64,000 nucleotides of DNA from Dryococelus australis (lineage: Eukaryota; Arthropoda; Insecta; Phasmatodea; Phasmatidae). Location of the stretch: NCBI GenBank assembly GCA_029891345.1, contig CM057002.1, forward strand, positions 18,676,295 to 18,740,294. The letters run 5' to 3'. Shown here piece after piece: positions 45,195 through 54,831 of this stretch. Within the stretch, counting starts at the first letter, position 1, and the number at the start of each line of letters is the position of its first letter. Position numbers and translations under genes: made by a program. The notes under the pieces are model-generated. The model worked only from the letters and a program-made list of their open reading frames with translations, did no database searches and was not told the origin of the DNA.

Positions 45195-46995
45195 TATCTA
45201 ACGAGAGAGCAGATGTAAGCCGCAGGTAAAAGGAGAGGCTGGTTCTGTGGATGGCAGAAGGGGAGGTGTCTGGGCGTGACGAACGTGTGTTAGTGGAGGG
45301 AGGCAACAGCTTGGTACAGTGTTGGTGAAGTGGTCTCGGACCTTCCGGTTTTCTCTGGTGAAGTTGCCGGAACAAAGGTAACAAGTGTCTGTCAAAATAT
45401 AGTCAGATAATTCTCCTGTGGTAAGTGGACACCAATTCTAACAATCTCGTTTATTTAGTATTTCGCTGCATCCTCCTCAGTGTAGAGTTTCACTTCATCG
45501 GGGGAGTTTGGTGGTCTTGGTGGCCAGTATGAGATTGTTGTCCACTTTGACGTAAACTCCGTAGCTATAGGACACATGGTGCTGGTACCCATAGATGTAA
45601 AATGTCGGCTGGTCCATCTGGCATGTCTTCACTGGTGCCAACAGTGCTTCGAAATCAGCATACATGACTATGGGCACCTTATCGCTGTTATGATAATTCT
45701 GGAATCTGAGTACAGGAGGCTGGCCATTTTCCATTGTCGGACTGGAAGGCGTGGTCGTTACAGTATCTCCTGTGCTCAGCCAGAGTTTCAGCACCATTGA
45801 ACCCTTACACCCATGGCTGGTCCTCATATGCCTGCAGATATATCTCTCAAAATAAGACAGCATGCTAATGAGCAGTCACCTGCGAGCGCATGAGCTGGTA
45901 GAAGTCAGCTATGTAGCAATAATGTGAATTTCCATCTTCTGTCATCATGAGGAAGATATTGAAGTGGGTCTATCGTTCTTCCTTAGACACTCTTACCGGG
46001 ATGATGGTATTATCTTCCTCATGAGTGTAGATATTCACGCTAACCCCTGGATTCTTCCTCTCAAAGTATGGTATCTGTTGCAGAGGGGTGGAGAAGTCCA
46101 AGCTGGAGAAGTGGAACCTATTCACCAATTCGAGGTACAGTTGGTTGACGTGGTCACAATTCTCCCCCTTTATGTACCATGCCAGAATCGTCCATTTGAA
46201 GCACTGCCGATTTCTGTTCTGTGGATTGATGATGGCAGCAGGCAGAGCGACGTGGGAGGAGGCTCGCAGCAGGCCCATTTTATTTATGCATAGCTGGAGC
46301 CTCTTCACTGTCGTCAAGGTCCAATCGCTCCCTTTGCAGACGTAATCATCCTTCTGACATATTTTCAAGATGGCGTTCATCACTCCCTGTTCCACCTTGG
46401 GTACATTAATGAGCGGAAAATTTTTCATCGTGAAGGCACATTGGCCCGTCTCTTCCTTGTGGGGCTTGGGCTTCCCGTAAATGTACTCCAGAAAAATGTT
46501 TAATTTCACAGAGTCCTGGTCCACTATCTCCTGCTCCAGTTGGCCAATGATATTGGCCTTCATATGCGCAGGTACAAATGGCGATGGTTGAGGTGTCATG
46601 AGAGTATGTTTAGCAGGTGGAGAGGCAGGTATGGTACACTTTGCGCTGTGAGCACGCAGTTTATCGTAAAGAGTAAACTACCATCCGCAGGTCCTACACT
46701 CCAGTGACTCAGTGGTCGGATTGGCCCAACAGTCATTGGTCGTAAACCCAAAAACCTCATTGCAGTACTTGCAATAAATCAATGCAGCTGGGTTGATCAG
46801 TCCTGTGTGCATCTTATGGTTACTAGCGAGGTTATCGGTGCGGGCAAATGTCTCCCTGCACTGCTCACAAACGTGCTATGCCTTCCTCAAAGGACTGAAG
46901 GTACAGTTATGTTCATGGTGAAATCCATTCTTGCAAATCAAGGAAACCTTGTCACAGAATCCACACTGAAGCATGAGCTGTGTTATGAAAACTGC
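45195..46995 (-). pseudogene. Polinton DNA polymerase B, N-terminal half (copy A)
   Basis: Polinton PolB replicates the element by a protein-primed-type mechanism. Reading leftward, zinc fingers come first (CGFCDKVSLICKNGFHHEHNC-like at about 46,960; CEQCRETFARTDNLASNHKM with H..H at about 46,850; YCKYCNEVF). A 209-codon clean frame follows (46,599-45,970), including VPKVEQGVMNAILKICQKDD and FHFSSLDFSTPLQQIPYFER. Next come HFNIFLMMTEDGN, a Cys/His remnant, the exonuclease ExoI block VPIVMYADFEALLAP (Asp and Glu kept, about 45,665), SYSYGVYVKVDNN, and a zinc-binding CYLCSGNFTRENRKVRDH at about 45,380. The sequence then diverges before the palm domain. Several stops and frameshifts lie between the blocks, with TGG-to-TAG type losses. 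Confidence 0.85.
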
Positions 46996-47139
46996 TGCAG
47001 TAGAAATATGAGTAGGGGTGAGCAATGATAAAGATGTATATGGTGTTTGAGATGAAGCAGTGGAAGAGAACGATGTGCCAGAAGATGTCGTCTTCGAAAA
47101 CCAAAAAACCAGGCGGTAATAGTAAAAGGAAATTTTCAA

Positions 47140-47480
47140 TAGGAGGGGTAGGTAACTCCATGACACTATTTCCCCCCCCCCCCCCCCCCCGCAAATTGAA
47201 TCTACGATCCATTCACAGCTCATCCTCAGGTGCGTGCTCCGCTGCCTCCAAATGTAGCTTAAAAAGTTAGTTCACAATCACTCAGCGTTTACGTTTACAG
47301 ATATGCTGATATCGCAAGGAAATTTTAGTTACGAGGGGAAGGGAGGCCATGATAGCATTCCCTTCCAAACACTATTCATTAAATGTCCAATTCACACCTC
47401 ATCGTAGGCGCTTGTCTGCTCCGCTGCCTATAAAATGTGGGTTAAAACAAGAGCGAATTCACTCAGTGCTCACCCTGAAG
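47140..47480. repeat. Diverged tandem duplication upstream of PolB copy A
   Basis: About 47,140-47,300 and 47,320-47,480 are related. CATTCACAGCTCATCCTCAG..GTGCTCCGCTGCCT and CTTAAAAAGTTAG in the first match AATTCACACCTCATCGTAGG..CTGCTCCGCTGCCT and GTTAAAACAAGAG in the second, each ending CACTCAGYGYT. A 19-base C-run (47,172-47,190) lies in the first. The pair lies just upstream (minus direction) of the zinc-finger start of PolB, so it may be the duplicated 5' region of that gene. Confidence 0.6.
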
Positions 47481-47943
47481 AGTTTCTTTAAGCATACACA
47501 ATTGAAATGGATCTCTAGCGTGGGTATGTAGGTAGGAAGTCTTGTAGTAAGCTGCGAGCAACTGAGGTTTTGGGCTTAATGGTTATTCAGTCCGACCTCA
47601 AAGCGCCTGGATGCCGGTGGCTATCGCTCTACTGGGCGCATGTACCTCTGGCCCCACGTGCGCAACTGCCCACCCGATAGAATGGAACATCACTGTAAAA
47701 ATGAGACCCTTGTTACTTTTTTCCTTTAACCACGCAAAATATTGCCATGTAAGTAATAAACACAATAATATTCATTGGCTTTCAAAACGGTGATTAAACA
47801 CTACAGAACACAACTTTTCTAGCTACAGTGTACATTGCAAGGGGGAAGAATATATGCCAGCACCTAATAATAATGTGCAGTTAGACAACACGTGGAGCAC
47901 TGTGAAACCATAGGTAGAATACAAACGGGCGTGAATAGCGGAG

Positions 47944-48090
47944 GGAACCTATGGTAAAATGAGCACTTTTGAAGCGCTAGTTACATTTTTTAAAAAATAA
48001 ATATAGTGCGTAGATTCCACCGCATAAATGTTACGGGAATGAAGGGCTCACACTGAATAGTCACTCTCTCTCCTGGTTGTTGAGGGAGCG
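47944..48090. mobile_element. MITE fragment (copy 7)
   Basis: GGTAAAATGAGCACTTTTGA at about 47,953 is an eroded TIR inner part, immediately followed by another full copy. The other end is not recognisable. Confidence 0.5.
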
Positions 48091-48091
48091 G

Positions 48092-48450
48092 GGCAGGTAA
48101 AGTGAGCACTTTTGAACTCAACGTTAGAAAAAAAAAGTTACTTCTCCTATCTGCATATATATTTTAACGGGCACAATGAGTGACATGCGCTCAGTAATGT
48201 TGCTAACGAAGGACAGAAAGTAGCTCCATATTAATTTTTTTATGCATTGAAGTGTGAAAAAATGAGCAGATTTGTTGTAAAACATTTACTTTTCTAATAA
48301 TTTCACAGTTTCCCTTGGCCGCTGCATAAATAAATTGATGAGGCCCATGGTAATGTTAATTTTACATAAGGTAGAAGGATACGCAATGTGCATATAAGTA
48401 GATCTTAAGAAGGGCTTTAAAAAAAAGTGCTTTTTACCATGAACAGCCTA
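48092..48450 (+). mobile_element. MITE, long subfamily (copy 8)
   Basis: It opens GGCAGGTAAAGTGAGCACTT (first TIR bases changed). The interior matches the copy at 676-1,104 (TTGAACTCAACGTTAGAAAA, TGCATATATATTTTAACGG, TGCATTGAAGTG, GTAGATCTTAAGAAGGGC). It closes with GTGCTTTTTACCATGAACAG then CCTA. Confidence 0.8.
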
Positions 48451-49072
48451 AAGGCACACATGCCAGCCTGTGTGCGCACTGACAGTGCGAAAGAGAGAAA
48501 TTAAAAAAAATCTCTGACCAATACACTTGAGCAGCGGGCGGTAGCAGCTGTAGTCTGTGTGGACTCTGAAGAACGTGGTGGACGTTTGAGCTCACAGATC
48601 TGCACAGGCATGAAGTCTGTACAAGAATGTATAGAATGGCAGATTTCATGGTATATATACACGAATCTATGTTTTTTTTGCCACCCACTCACAGCCTGAC
48701 CAGCTGCTCACAAAATTTTCCCAAGCTGCCTCAGTACACACAAGATGTACTTATCATGTATGACCACTTATGTGGCAGCCGAGTGACCTCGAGTACTTGA
48801 CATGTAAGACGGTTGAATACGTGGCCAATCATACTACTACTTCATGTCAGCTGGGTGGCCTTGACATCCGGTAGTCAGGCGGCCTTGTTTAAACTTTCAC
48901 CATGGCATGCAATGTATGATCAGCCCTGCTCTCTACTGAGACAGTTTTACCAAACATATTACGCACTTACTCCGTTCCTGTACCACTGAGATCGTACTGA
49001 GAGCCCTCCAGAAATAATTTTTTGTGGGAATGAAAACATCTCTTAATCTCTCTGTACTTCCTACACACACAC

Positions 49073-49073
49073 G

Positions 49074-49118
<45 letters not shown>

Positions 49119-49136
49119 GCGCGCGCACACGCGCAC
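49073..49136. repeat. CA/CG microsatellite
   Basis: (AC)n with embedded (GC)n, directly at the 5' end of a SINE. Confidence 0.9.
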
Positions 49137-49391
49137 GGGCCATGGTGGCTGAGCAGTTAGCCCGCTCACCTCCCACCTAGGCGAACTGGGATCAATCCCC
49201 CAGTCGGTTCATTCCCAGATTTTTTTGCAAGTGGGAATTGTGCCAGATGATGCCAATGCGGGATTTGTTGGCAATCGCCACTCTCCCCGGCCCTTTCATT
49301 TTGGCGCTGCTCAATCCTCACCTCACTTCATCATCATCAGCTCTCAAGACGTCGACCCCGTCCACCTCTTCGAAATCTGTTCTCTCACTAA
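49137..49391 (+). mobile_element. tRNA-derived SINE, family 1
   Basis: The head is GGGCCATGGTGGCTGAGCAG and the box B-like GGATCAATCCCC is mutated. The body TTGTGCCAGATGATGCC matches the other copies, and the end is near CATCAGCTCTCAAGACG. It is older than the 20.4 kb copy by its divergence. Confidence 0.85.
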
Positions 49392-49488
49392 TGCGCACAT
49401 TCTCGCCATTGACATATTTAGTGTGTGAAATTAAATTCACTTGTGAATAACAAGCAACGAGGAAGTACTTGCACATTTGTCACTAAAA

Positions 49489-49815
49489 TGCTGTTCACGG
49501 TAAAAATGAGCATTTATTTATATCATCCTTAGAAAAAAGTCACTGCCGCTCCCTGCGTATTTTTTTTAACAGATCCACTGAGTGTCCAGTAACGATGGAG
49601 TGAAAGTAGTTCCATATCTTAAAGGTGAATAAAATAAGAGGTAGGCAACCTTTCTAAAGGCTTGTTCATTTTTCGCTTTCGCAGTTTCACTTGACCGACG
49701 CCTGATGAGGCCCAAGACAACGTTCCTTTTACTTAAGGCAGAAGAATACACAATGTGCATACAAGTAGATGTTAAGCAGGGTTTACAAAAGTGCTCATTT
49801 TATCATGAACATGCT
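49489..49815 (+). mobile_element. MITE, long subfamily (copy 9)
   Basis: The left end is GCTGTTCACGGTAAAAATGA. The interior has CTTAGAAAAAAGTCACTGCC and CTTGACCGACGCCTGATGAG, shared with copies 1 and 8. The right end is GTGCTCATTTTATCATGAAC then ATGC. Confidence 0.8.
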
Positions 49816-50064
49816 TTACAGTCATGTAACAAACATAATTTGATACACTTTATATAGGTACTTGCAAGTTTTTTTTGGGGTGATTTGACTGATAATATAC
49901 TTGTGTTTTTACACCAGACATGTACTGATGTAGATACTTCAGTCGCTTGTTCTTCTACTATGCCACTCCAGACATATTCATAGTGACATACTTAAAGTAT
50001 GAAATTTAACAATACATGTATAAGATTTCGGGAAAAATTGTTCTTATGAAGTTATATATTATAG

Positions 50065-50710
50065 TCAGTTGAATAAGAACACACTGAATGAAGTATAGTC
50101 ATTCTCTTTTATTTTCAACAAATACATGTTTATAAACCATTTTCTCTGCCGCATCAACAAAAAAAAATTACTATAGTTCTGAATAAATTCCATATATGTT
50201 AACAGAGCCTTGAATAGACTTCGAAGTATAGTTTTCCTCTCTTCCAGGTATAGGAGCCGGACATCTGGCAGTAGTGCTGCTGCAGGACATCGGGCCGTCA
50301 CGTGGGTAGCTGCATGTCTCGTTGCGTCCTTCTTCCTCTTTCGCCTCGGGGGCTCAACAGCTTGCTTCTGTGTGGAGGCTTTGGCGTCCGGCTGGAAATG
50401 TTCTCTAACATCTCTGCCAACCCCGACATTATCCAACTCGGCCACTTGCGTCTCTGCTGAGCGACATCCGGCTGTCTGGGAGTCTGACTGGCATCATCAT
50501 CTTCCTCCAATAGGGATATCACCAGCGGCTGAGTATCCTGGGTCGCTTCTTCGACAGAGGGCAGGTTGCCTTCATCGATCGTCGGTTTCACCTGCACCTT
50601 GTTGGTCGACCCAGCAGTAGCAGCCGAGGTAATGAGGGCATCATAGAAGACAGCACTCTGGCCCAGCTCAATGCTGGAGTAGCATGATGTCGGCATGAAT
50701 GGTAACTCAT
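50065..50710 (-). pseudogene. P/T-rich Polinton ORF (copy A)
   Basis: The ATG at 50,710 lies 18 bases after the initiator of the conserved promoter. After one frame change the protein reads MPTSCYSSIELGQSAVFYDA, then TIDEGNLPSVEEATQDTQPL, VISLLEEDDDASQTPRQPDV. After another frame change it reads KASTQKQAVEPPRRKRKKDA, TRHAATHVTARCPAAALLPD and VRLLYLEERKTILRSLFKAL, ending near 50,065. Acidic, proline/threonine-rich and strongly basic (PRRKRKK) zones alternate, which suggests a DNA-binding or virion-core protein (inference). The C-terminal helix matches MPPEAKKKVLRELLLKLAVF of copy B. It is followed by PolB in the same orientation. Confidence 0.55.
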
Positions 50711-50725
50711 GGCTGGGGCTGGATT

Positions 50726-50762
50726 ACTGATGGCGGTAGGCCGGACACATAGGGCTTTTATA
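50726..50762 (-). promoter_or_regulatory. Core promoter of the P/T-rich Polinton ORF (copy A)
   Basis: On the minus strand TATAAAAG (50,762-50,755) is followed 34 bases later by CCATCAGTAATCCA with an initiator-like TCAGT, then the ATG at 50,710. It nearly matches copy C at 30,352. Confidence 0.6.
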
Positions 50763-50899
50763 GTTCAATTTTATAGGTTACATCCCTCTCTCAGAAGGCG
50801 TGCAGCAAGGTCAACAGCTTCCCAGCACTTACACTTCCCGTACTTATTAATGCAACAAACACTGGCACAACAGCGCAGGTACTACTTGCAGTCTTCCAT

Positions 50900-51385
50900 C
50901 GTCATGGTGTGTATATGGCCAGTACGTTCCTCGCTCCACCGCCAGATCTTGCAGCCAACTTTATAGCGGAAAGCAAAGTCGACTCGTCTGTGCAAGCACT
51001 GCAGTTCACTAATATCTTCAAAGTCTGCATATACTTGGACAATATGTCCATTTGACAGCAGTTGACTGTTGTGCTGTCATTAATTTGAGGCCTATCTGTC
51101 ATACTTGTTGTATGGTCGCACGTCACTATGAAACTCGTCCCAGGCGTCCTGATAAGCGGCCATATGATTTCAACCATCACATGCTTGTACTTGTTTGTAC
51201 CCCAGCTTGGGTTTGAAAATAACTCGCCGGTTGCCCATATAGAAGTGGTTGTATTGGTTGTATAGGTTAGTGTCTTTCGGCAGGATCTGAACACAGTCTC
51301 GTATATCAAAGCCCACGGCGGCGGTGGTTCCTGGAAGCTGAGTTGATGGAAGTTGACTTTCCAAGGACTGCAGATCAAAGCTCAT
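50900..51385 (-). pseudogene. Unknown Polinton-like ORF, VGYR family (copy A)
   Basis: ATG at 51,385 opens MSFDLQSLESQLPSTQLPGT, then AAVGFDIRDCVQILPKDTNL, HFYMGNRRVIFKPKLGYKQV and QACDG, where a stop or frameshift occurs (51,170). After it come YQDAWDEFHSDVRP, then in another frame DILSKYMQTLKILVN and a tail LAARSGGGARNVLA. The whole follows copy B (58,489-58,980) and paralogue 2 of copy C. This copy has the best-preserved start. The family is about 145 residues, probably soluble, function unknown. It is followed after about 140 bases by the promoter of the P/T-rich ORF. Confidence 0.65.
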
Positions 51386-51828
51386 GGTAGTCACTCTGCA
51401 CTGGCACTGACTGCAGTTGCGATTTTCATTACTTCTCATACATACATGGTATATACTGGGGCAGGGGCTGGGGATATGGGCACACATGGTCGCCATAATG
51501 GAGTGCAAAAAGTCGCAAATATGTGTGCAAAAAAGCTCTGAGCGACCACCTTGGATCATAATTTCCCGCTCTATCAATCCTATCACTAGCTAGCAAGATG
51601 GCGGCTACCAATTTGCACATTGTGGCTGACTGTTTCGCAGAATGAAGTGCGCAATTATTGTGCAACCACTCCTGATGGCCATCTTGAACCACTCTCTCCT
51701 CATTGTGGCGTTTGACTCATGTGTAGCGTGGAGTCATCCTAACAGAACTTCCTGCTCTGTCAATGGTCCGCCATCTTGGAGCAGGGGTTCCCTCAGCCCA
51801 GCACTGGCCGGCAGGGGGCAGGTCTGGT

Positions 51829-51985
51829 AGCTGGCTGCAAGATGGCGGCTGTGTCCCCATGATGGAGCCCCCTGTACGTGTCCCTGTGGCGAAACCCCAG
51901 CTGGCTAGTAATATGGCGACCGTGTTCCTATGATGTAGCCCCAGCTGGCTAGCAATATGGTGGCCGTATACCTATAGGGACGCCA
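51829..51985. repeat. Short degenerate tandem repeat
   Basis: Three related units begin AGCTGGCT at 51,829, 51,899 and 51,943, each followed by a variant of AATATGGCGRCCGTGTNCCTA. The spacing is about 70 and 44 bases, so one unit has extra sequence. Confidence 0.6.
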
Positions 51986-52029
51986 CCCACATGTCCCTAT
52001 ACATGTTGGTGACCAGTACGTTCCTGCTG

Positions 52030-52091
52030 CTCTGGGGGCAGAGCAGGTTGCTGCCACCAAAGTCGGAAAGCTTCCTGCTCTGCCCCCAGAG
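52030..52091. repeat. 18-bp perfect inverted repeat
   Basis: CTCTGGGGGCAGAGCAGG at 52,030-52,047 and CCTGCTCTGCCCCCAGAG at 52,074-52,091 with a 26-base spacer. It is a strong GC-rich hairpin just beyond the 3' end of the integrase gene (minus strand). Confidence 0.85.
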
Positions 52092-52194
52092 TTCATACAG
52101 TCTACACAGCTCATACACAGTTTCGGGGCATAGTGGTCAAGGTTTGGAAATGAAGCACACATAGGTGGAGGAAAAAAAATTAATGATTGTATAA

Positions 52195-53290
52195 AAAAAT
52201 TACACATTCAATTTATTGCAGTTTCGGCACCCATTGGTGAAAGGAATTTGGAAAACCCAACCATTTTACGTATAATCGATTTCCACGTTGACGAATGGCT
52301 TGTTCGATGAGATATTCTCTGGGATATCTTGTCACTTAAACTTCAGGTTTGTAAAAAGTTCCTGAGATCGGTACATCGTTCATATCGACGAGTGTGTACC
52401 TTCGAGGTGCTGTATTTCTCACTTTGACGACATGAAACACTTCAACACTCCAATTCGGATTATTCGATTTACCAAAAACACCTTTCACGTGAGACACCAT
52501 GACAGAATATCCCACCTTCGCTCCTGGCCGATGCAGGTCCAGCTTCTTGGAGTTCTTGTATAGACTTTGCAGGAGAGATGGAACATGTTCGGCAGTAACT
52601 TGTGCAGGACTCGTGCCGACCGTGCAATGTTTGATGTTACTGTACTGTGCTAGGAGGCGAGGAAGTAGGGTCAACCATTCATAGCTGCCTTGTGCCGAGA
52701 ATGCTTTCCACATCAAGGTTTTCAGTGTCCGATTAAATCGCTCAACTATAAAGGCTTTTGTGATGGAAAAAGTAGACCAGTGGTTAAGCTCGTGCGTTGC
52801 CATAAGTGCATAGCAATTAGAATTGTAGAACTTCTTGCCGGCATTTGTCTGGAGGTGGGCTGGTACACCAGATTCATCCAAAATCAATTTCATAGCAGCT
52901 GCAACATCAGTACCCCACTTGCTGCACACAGGTAGGGCTCAACCATACTCCGAGAAACAGTTAATTACGGTCAGAATGTACTTATTACCTTTATTGGCAT
53001 GAGCATATGGCTTCATCTCTACCAAATTAGCTTGAAAGGGGTCCATGAGGCCGAACAAAACTCTGCATCTGGGGTAGTTTCTGCGTGCAGGGCAGTGAAG
53101 CTCTTCTGCGATTTGTGCTCTTGACATAGTTGAGGTGGTTACTTGATGTATCCAGATTCTTAAAGCGCTTCCAAAATGTTCACAATTTCGTTCATATACA
53201 ATTTGTTTCCAGTTTGCTGAGACGCAGTGAGCAGACATAGATGGGCTACAAGCTCGTTGACATAGTTCCATAAGACTTACTCCATGCGAC
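52195..53290 (-). pseudogene. Polinton integrase with C-terminal chromodomain-like segment (copy A)
   Basis: Polinton integrases are retroviral-type DDE enzymes that insert the element. The order here is: N-terminal part with HHCC-like residues (VSANWKQIVYERNCEHFGSA), LHCPARRNYPRCRVLFGLMD, the first catalytic block FQANLVEMKPYAHANKGNKY (Asn where Asp is expected), LTVINCFSEYG then a TGA at about 52,937, VCSKWGTDVAAAMKLILDES, the second catalytic block AHLQTNAGKKFYNSNCYALM (again Asn for Asp), and IVERFNRTLKTLMWKAFSAQ with the Glu kept. A 197-codon clean frame then ends at FYKPEV. Just after, in another frame, YPREYLIEQAIRQRGNRLYV then KWLGFPNSFHQWV is a chromodomain-like end, as in known Polinton integrases. 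It cannot be active. Confidence 0.9.
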
Positions 53291-53311
53291 TGTCAACATC
53301 ATGTTTCAGAC

Positions 53312-53785
53312 TCAAGTCCGCATGAGGGAAGAGACTGGCGATGTCAAATTTAGGATATGTTTCATCCTTGTAAGCAGTACCGGCAGAATCGTTCCAACCA
53401 AGTGAGCACTGGTGAGTAGCAGTAGGGGCTTGTACTGCTTCAATGTTGCACGAGAATAATTTGACTGTTCTCGTTTGAACAGTAGCTTGTAGAGTCCAGG
53501 CATGGCTTGCAGGACATCGTTCTCCACCTGTATAATATTGTTAGGTAGAAAGAAAACCTGCTTACCACAAAGAAACCATTTCTTATTCCGTTTATACACT
53601 CCATAAGTCATATCGGCAGATTGTGGCATGTAGGAAGTGAGGTAATGGTGTGTAGACAATGAACGAGTATTAGTGTTCCCTCTTGCGAGGCGCATCATCA
53701 TCTTTGTCCTCGGTCTTGGGGGTTCGAAGCCAGGAGGAGGTTCTTTGTTTTTCTTGCCCCCCCCCCCCGCGGGGGGGTGGCGCAC
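53312..53785 (-). pseudogene. Conserved ORF upstream of the Polinton integrase
   Basis: The frame from about 53,640 to 53,312 reads YGVYKRNKKWFLCGKQVFFL, NNIIQVENDVLQAMPGLYKL and LFKREQSNYSRATLKQYKPL. I recognise the YGxxKxxxKWxxG...GTPGLxELL...NYTxxDLxxYKxIL pattern from Polinton-rich arthropod genomes, where it sits close to the integrase. The part before it (PPGFEPPRPRTKMMMRLARG) runs out of a C/G-run (53,758-53,768) and may not belong. Function unknown. It reads in the same direction as the integrase and about 20 bases upstream of it. Confidence 0.65.
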
Positions 53786-54780
53786 GTCTGAACACTTCCA
53801 AGCGTTGAACTATATTGAAGAAGGGCGCGTGGTGCTCTTGGCACGGCCGAGCACTGTCTGGTGGCTACTACTGGCAACGAGTTCAGCCTCGCGCACTCTG
53901 TCACCTTCCATACGCCTCTACGCTATTCCTGCCTTCTCCTTAACCTTCCCAAGTCTTTTTTTGTGTGTAAATGTTTGTCCCCAGCCCGAGCAAGTGTGCA
54001 GTGTTCCTCACCAAGTTGCGCGAGCTGACTGACGATAGATCATTTCTACATCACTTAGTACTTCGGGACTTCAGCATGCTAAGACACGTTTTCGCGTAAT
54101 ATGAGTACTATTCAAGTTAAGTATTGCAATGAACTTAGTTTTTGTTATGCTGGGGGTAGAGTTTCCCTTTTAGTAGTTTTTTTAAGCGCTTTTTTTGTAT
54201 ATCGATTTTTGTAGGGAAGTGTTTCTTCACTGTTTTGTGTGAATTTTCAGTATGGTATTTTATGGGAATGTTTGTAAGAGGTAGATTCTTACTTTTTTTT
54301 TGACATGTTGTAGGAATGGTCTTTTGGACTAAGATTTGCCAAAACAATTTTAATGCCAAGGAGTTTAGTGGATATTTTATAGCGTGCCTTTATGCTCATG
54401 GTTAAATGTAGTGAGGGTTTTTGCTCCTTGCCAATGGTATTCTTGAAATTAGTATTCCATGTTGAACACCGGGAACCGTTTTACCCTTTTTAAGAGGATT
54501 TCACAAGTGTTTATTCAGTTTGGATGAATTCTCAGGATATATTAATATTGTTGTTTTTCTGTTTGTTCCAGTGCATGTGTGTGCTCTCCTTCCCGTAGTT
54601 CACCGATTGGTAGCAAGCAACAGAAATTTACAGATGCAATTTTTATTTTTAAAATCAAGTTGCAAAGTTGTTTTTCTTAGTGATAATGTATAGATGGGCT
54701 TCAATATATTTGTATTGATTTTGAAATTTTTGTGTACATGCTTTCTTTATTTTTTTTATGCTGTGCATCCTTCTTGTATT
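53786..54780. other. Non-coding stretch
   Basis: AT-rich from 54,050 on, and moderately GC-rich without motif at 53,786-54,050. The Lys-rich minus frame at 54,135-54,359 is a composition artefact. Confidence 0.45.
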
Positions 54781-54831
54781 ACTTTAGCCCTGCTATGCCT
54801 TAAAGGGGCGTAACACATATAGTGTATATAA

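Noticed and set aside
54135..54359. 74-codon Lys-rich minus-strand frame
   Set aside because: Composition artefact of an A/T-rich stretch.
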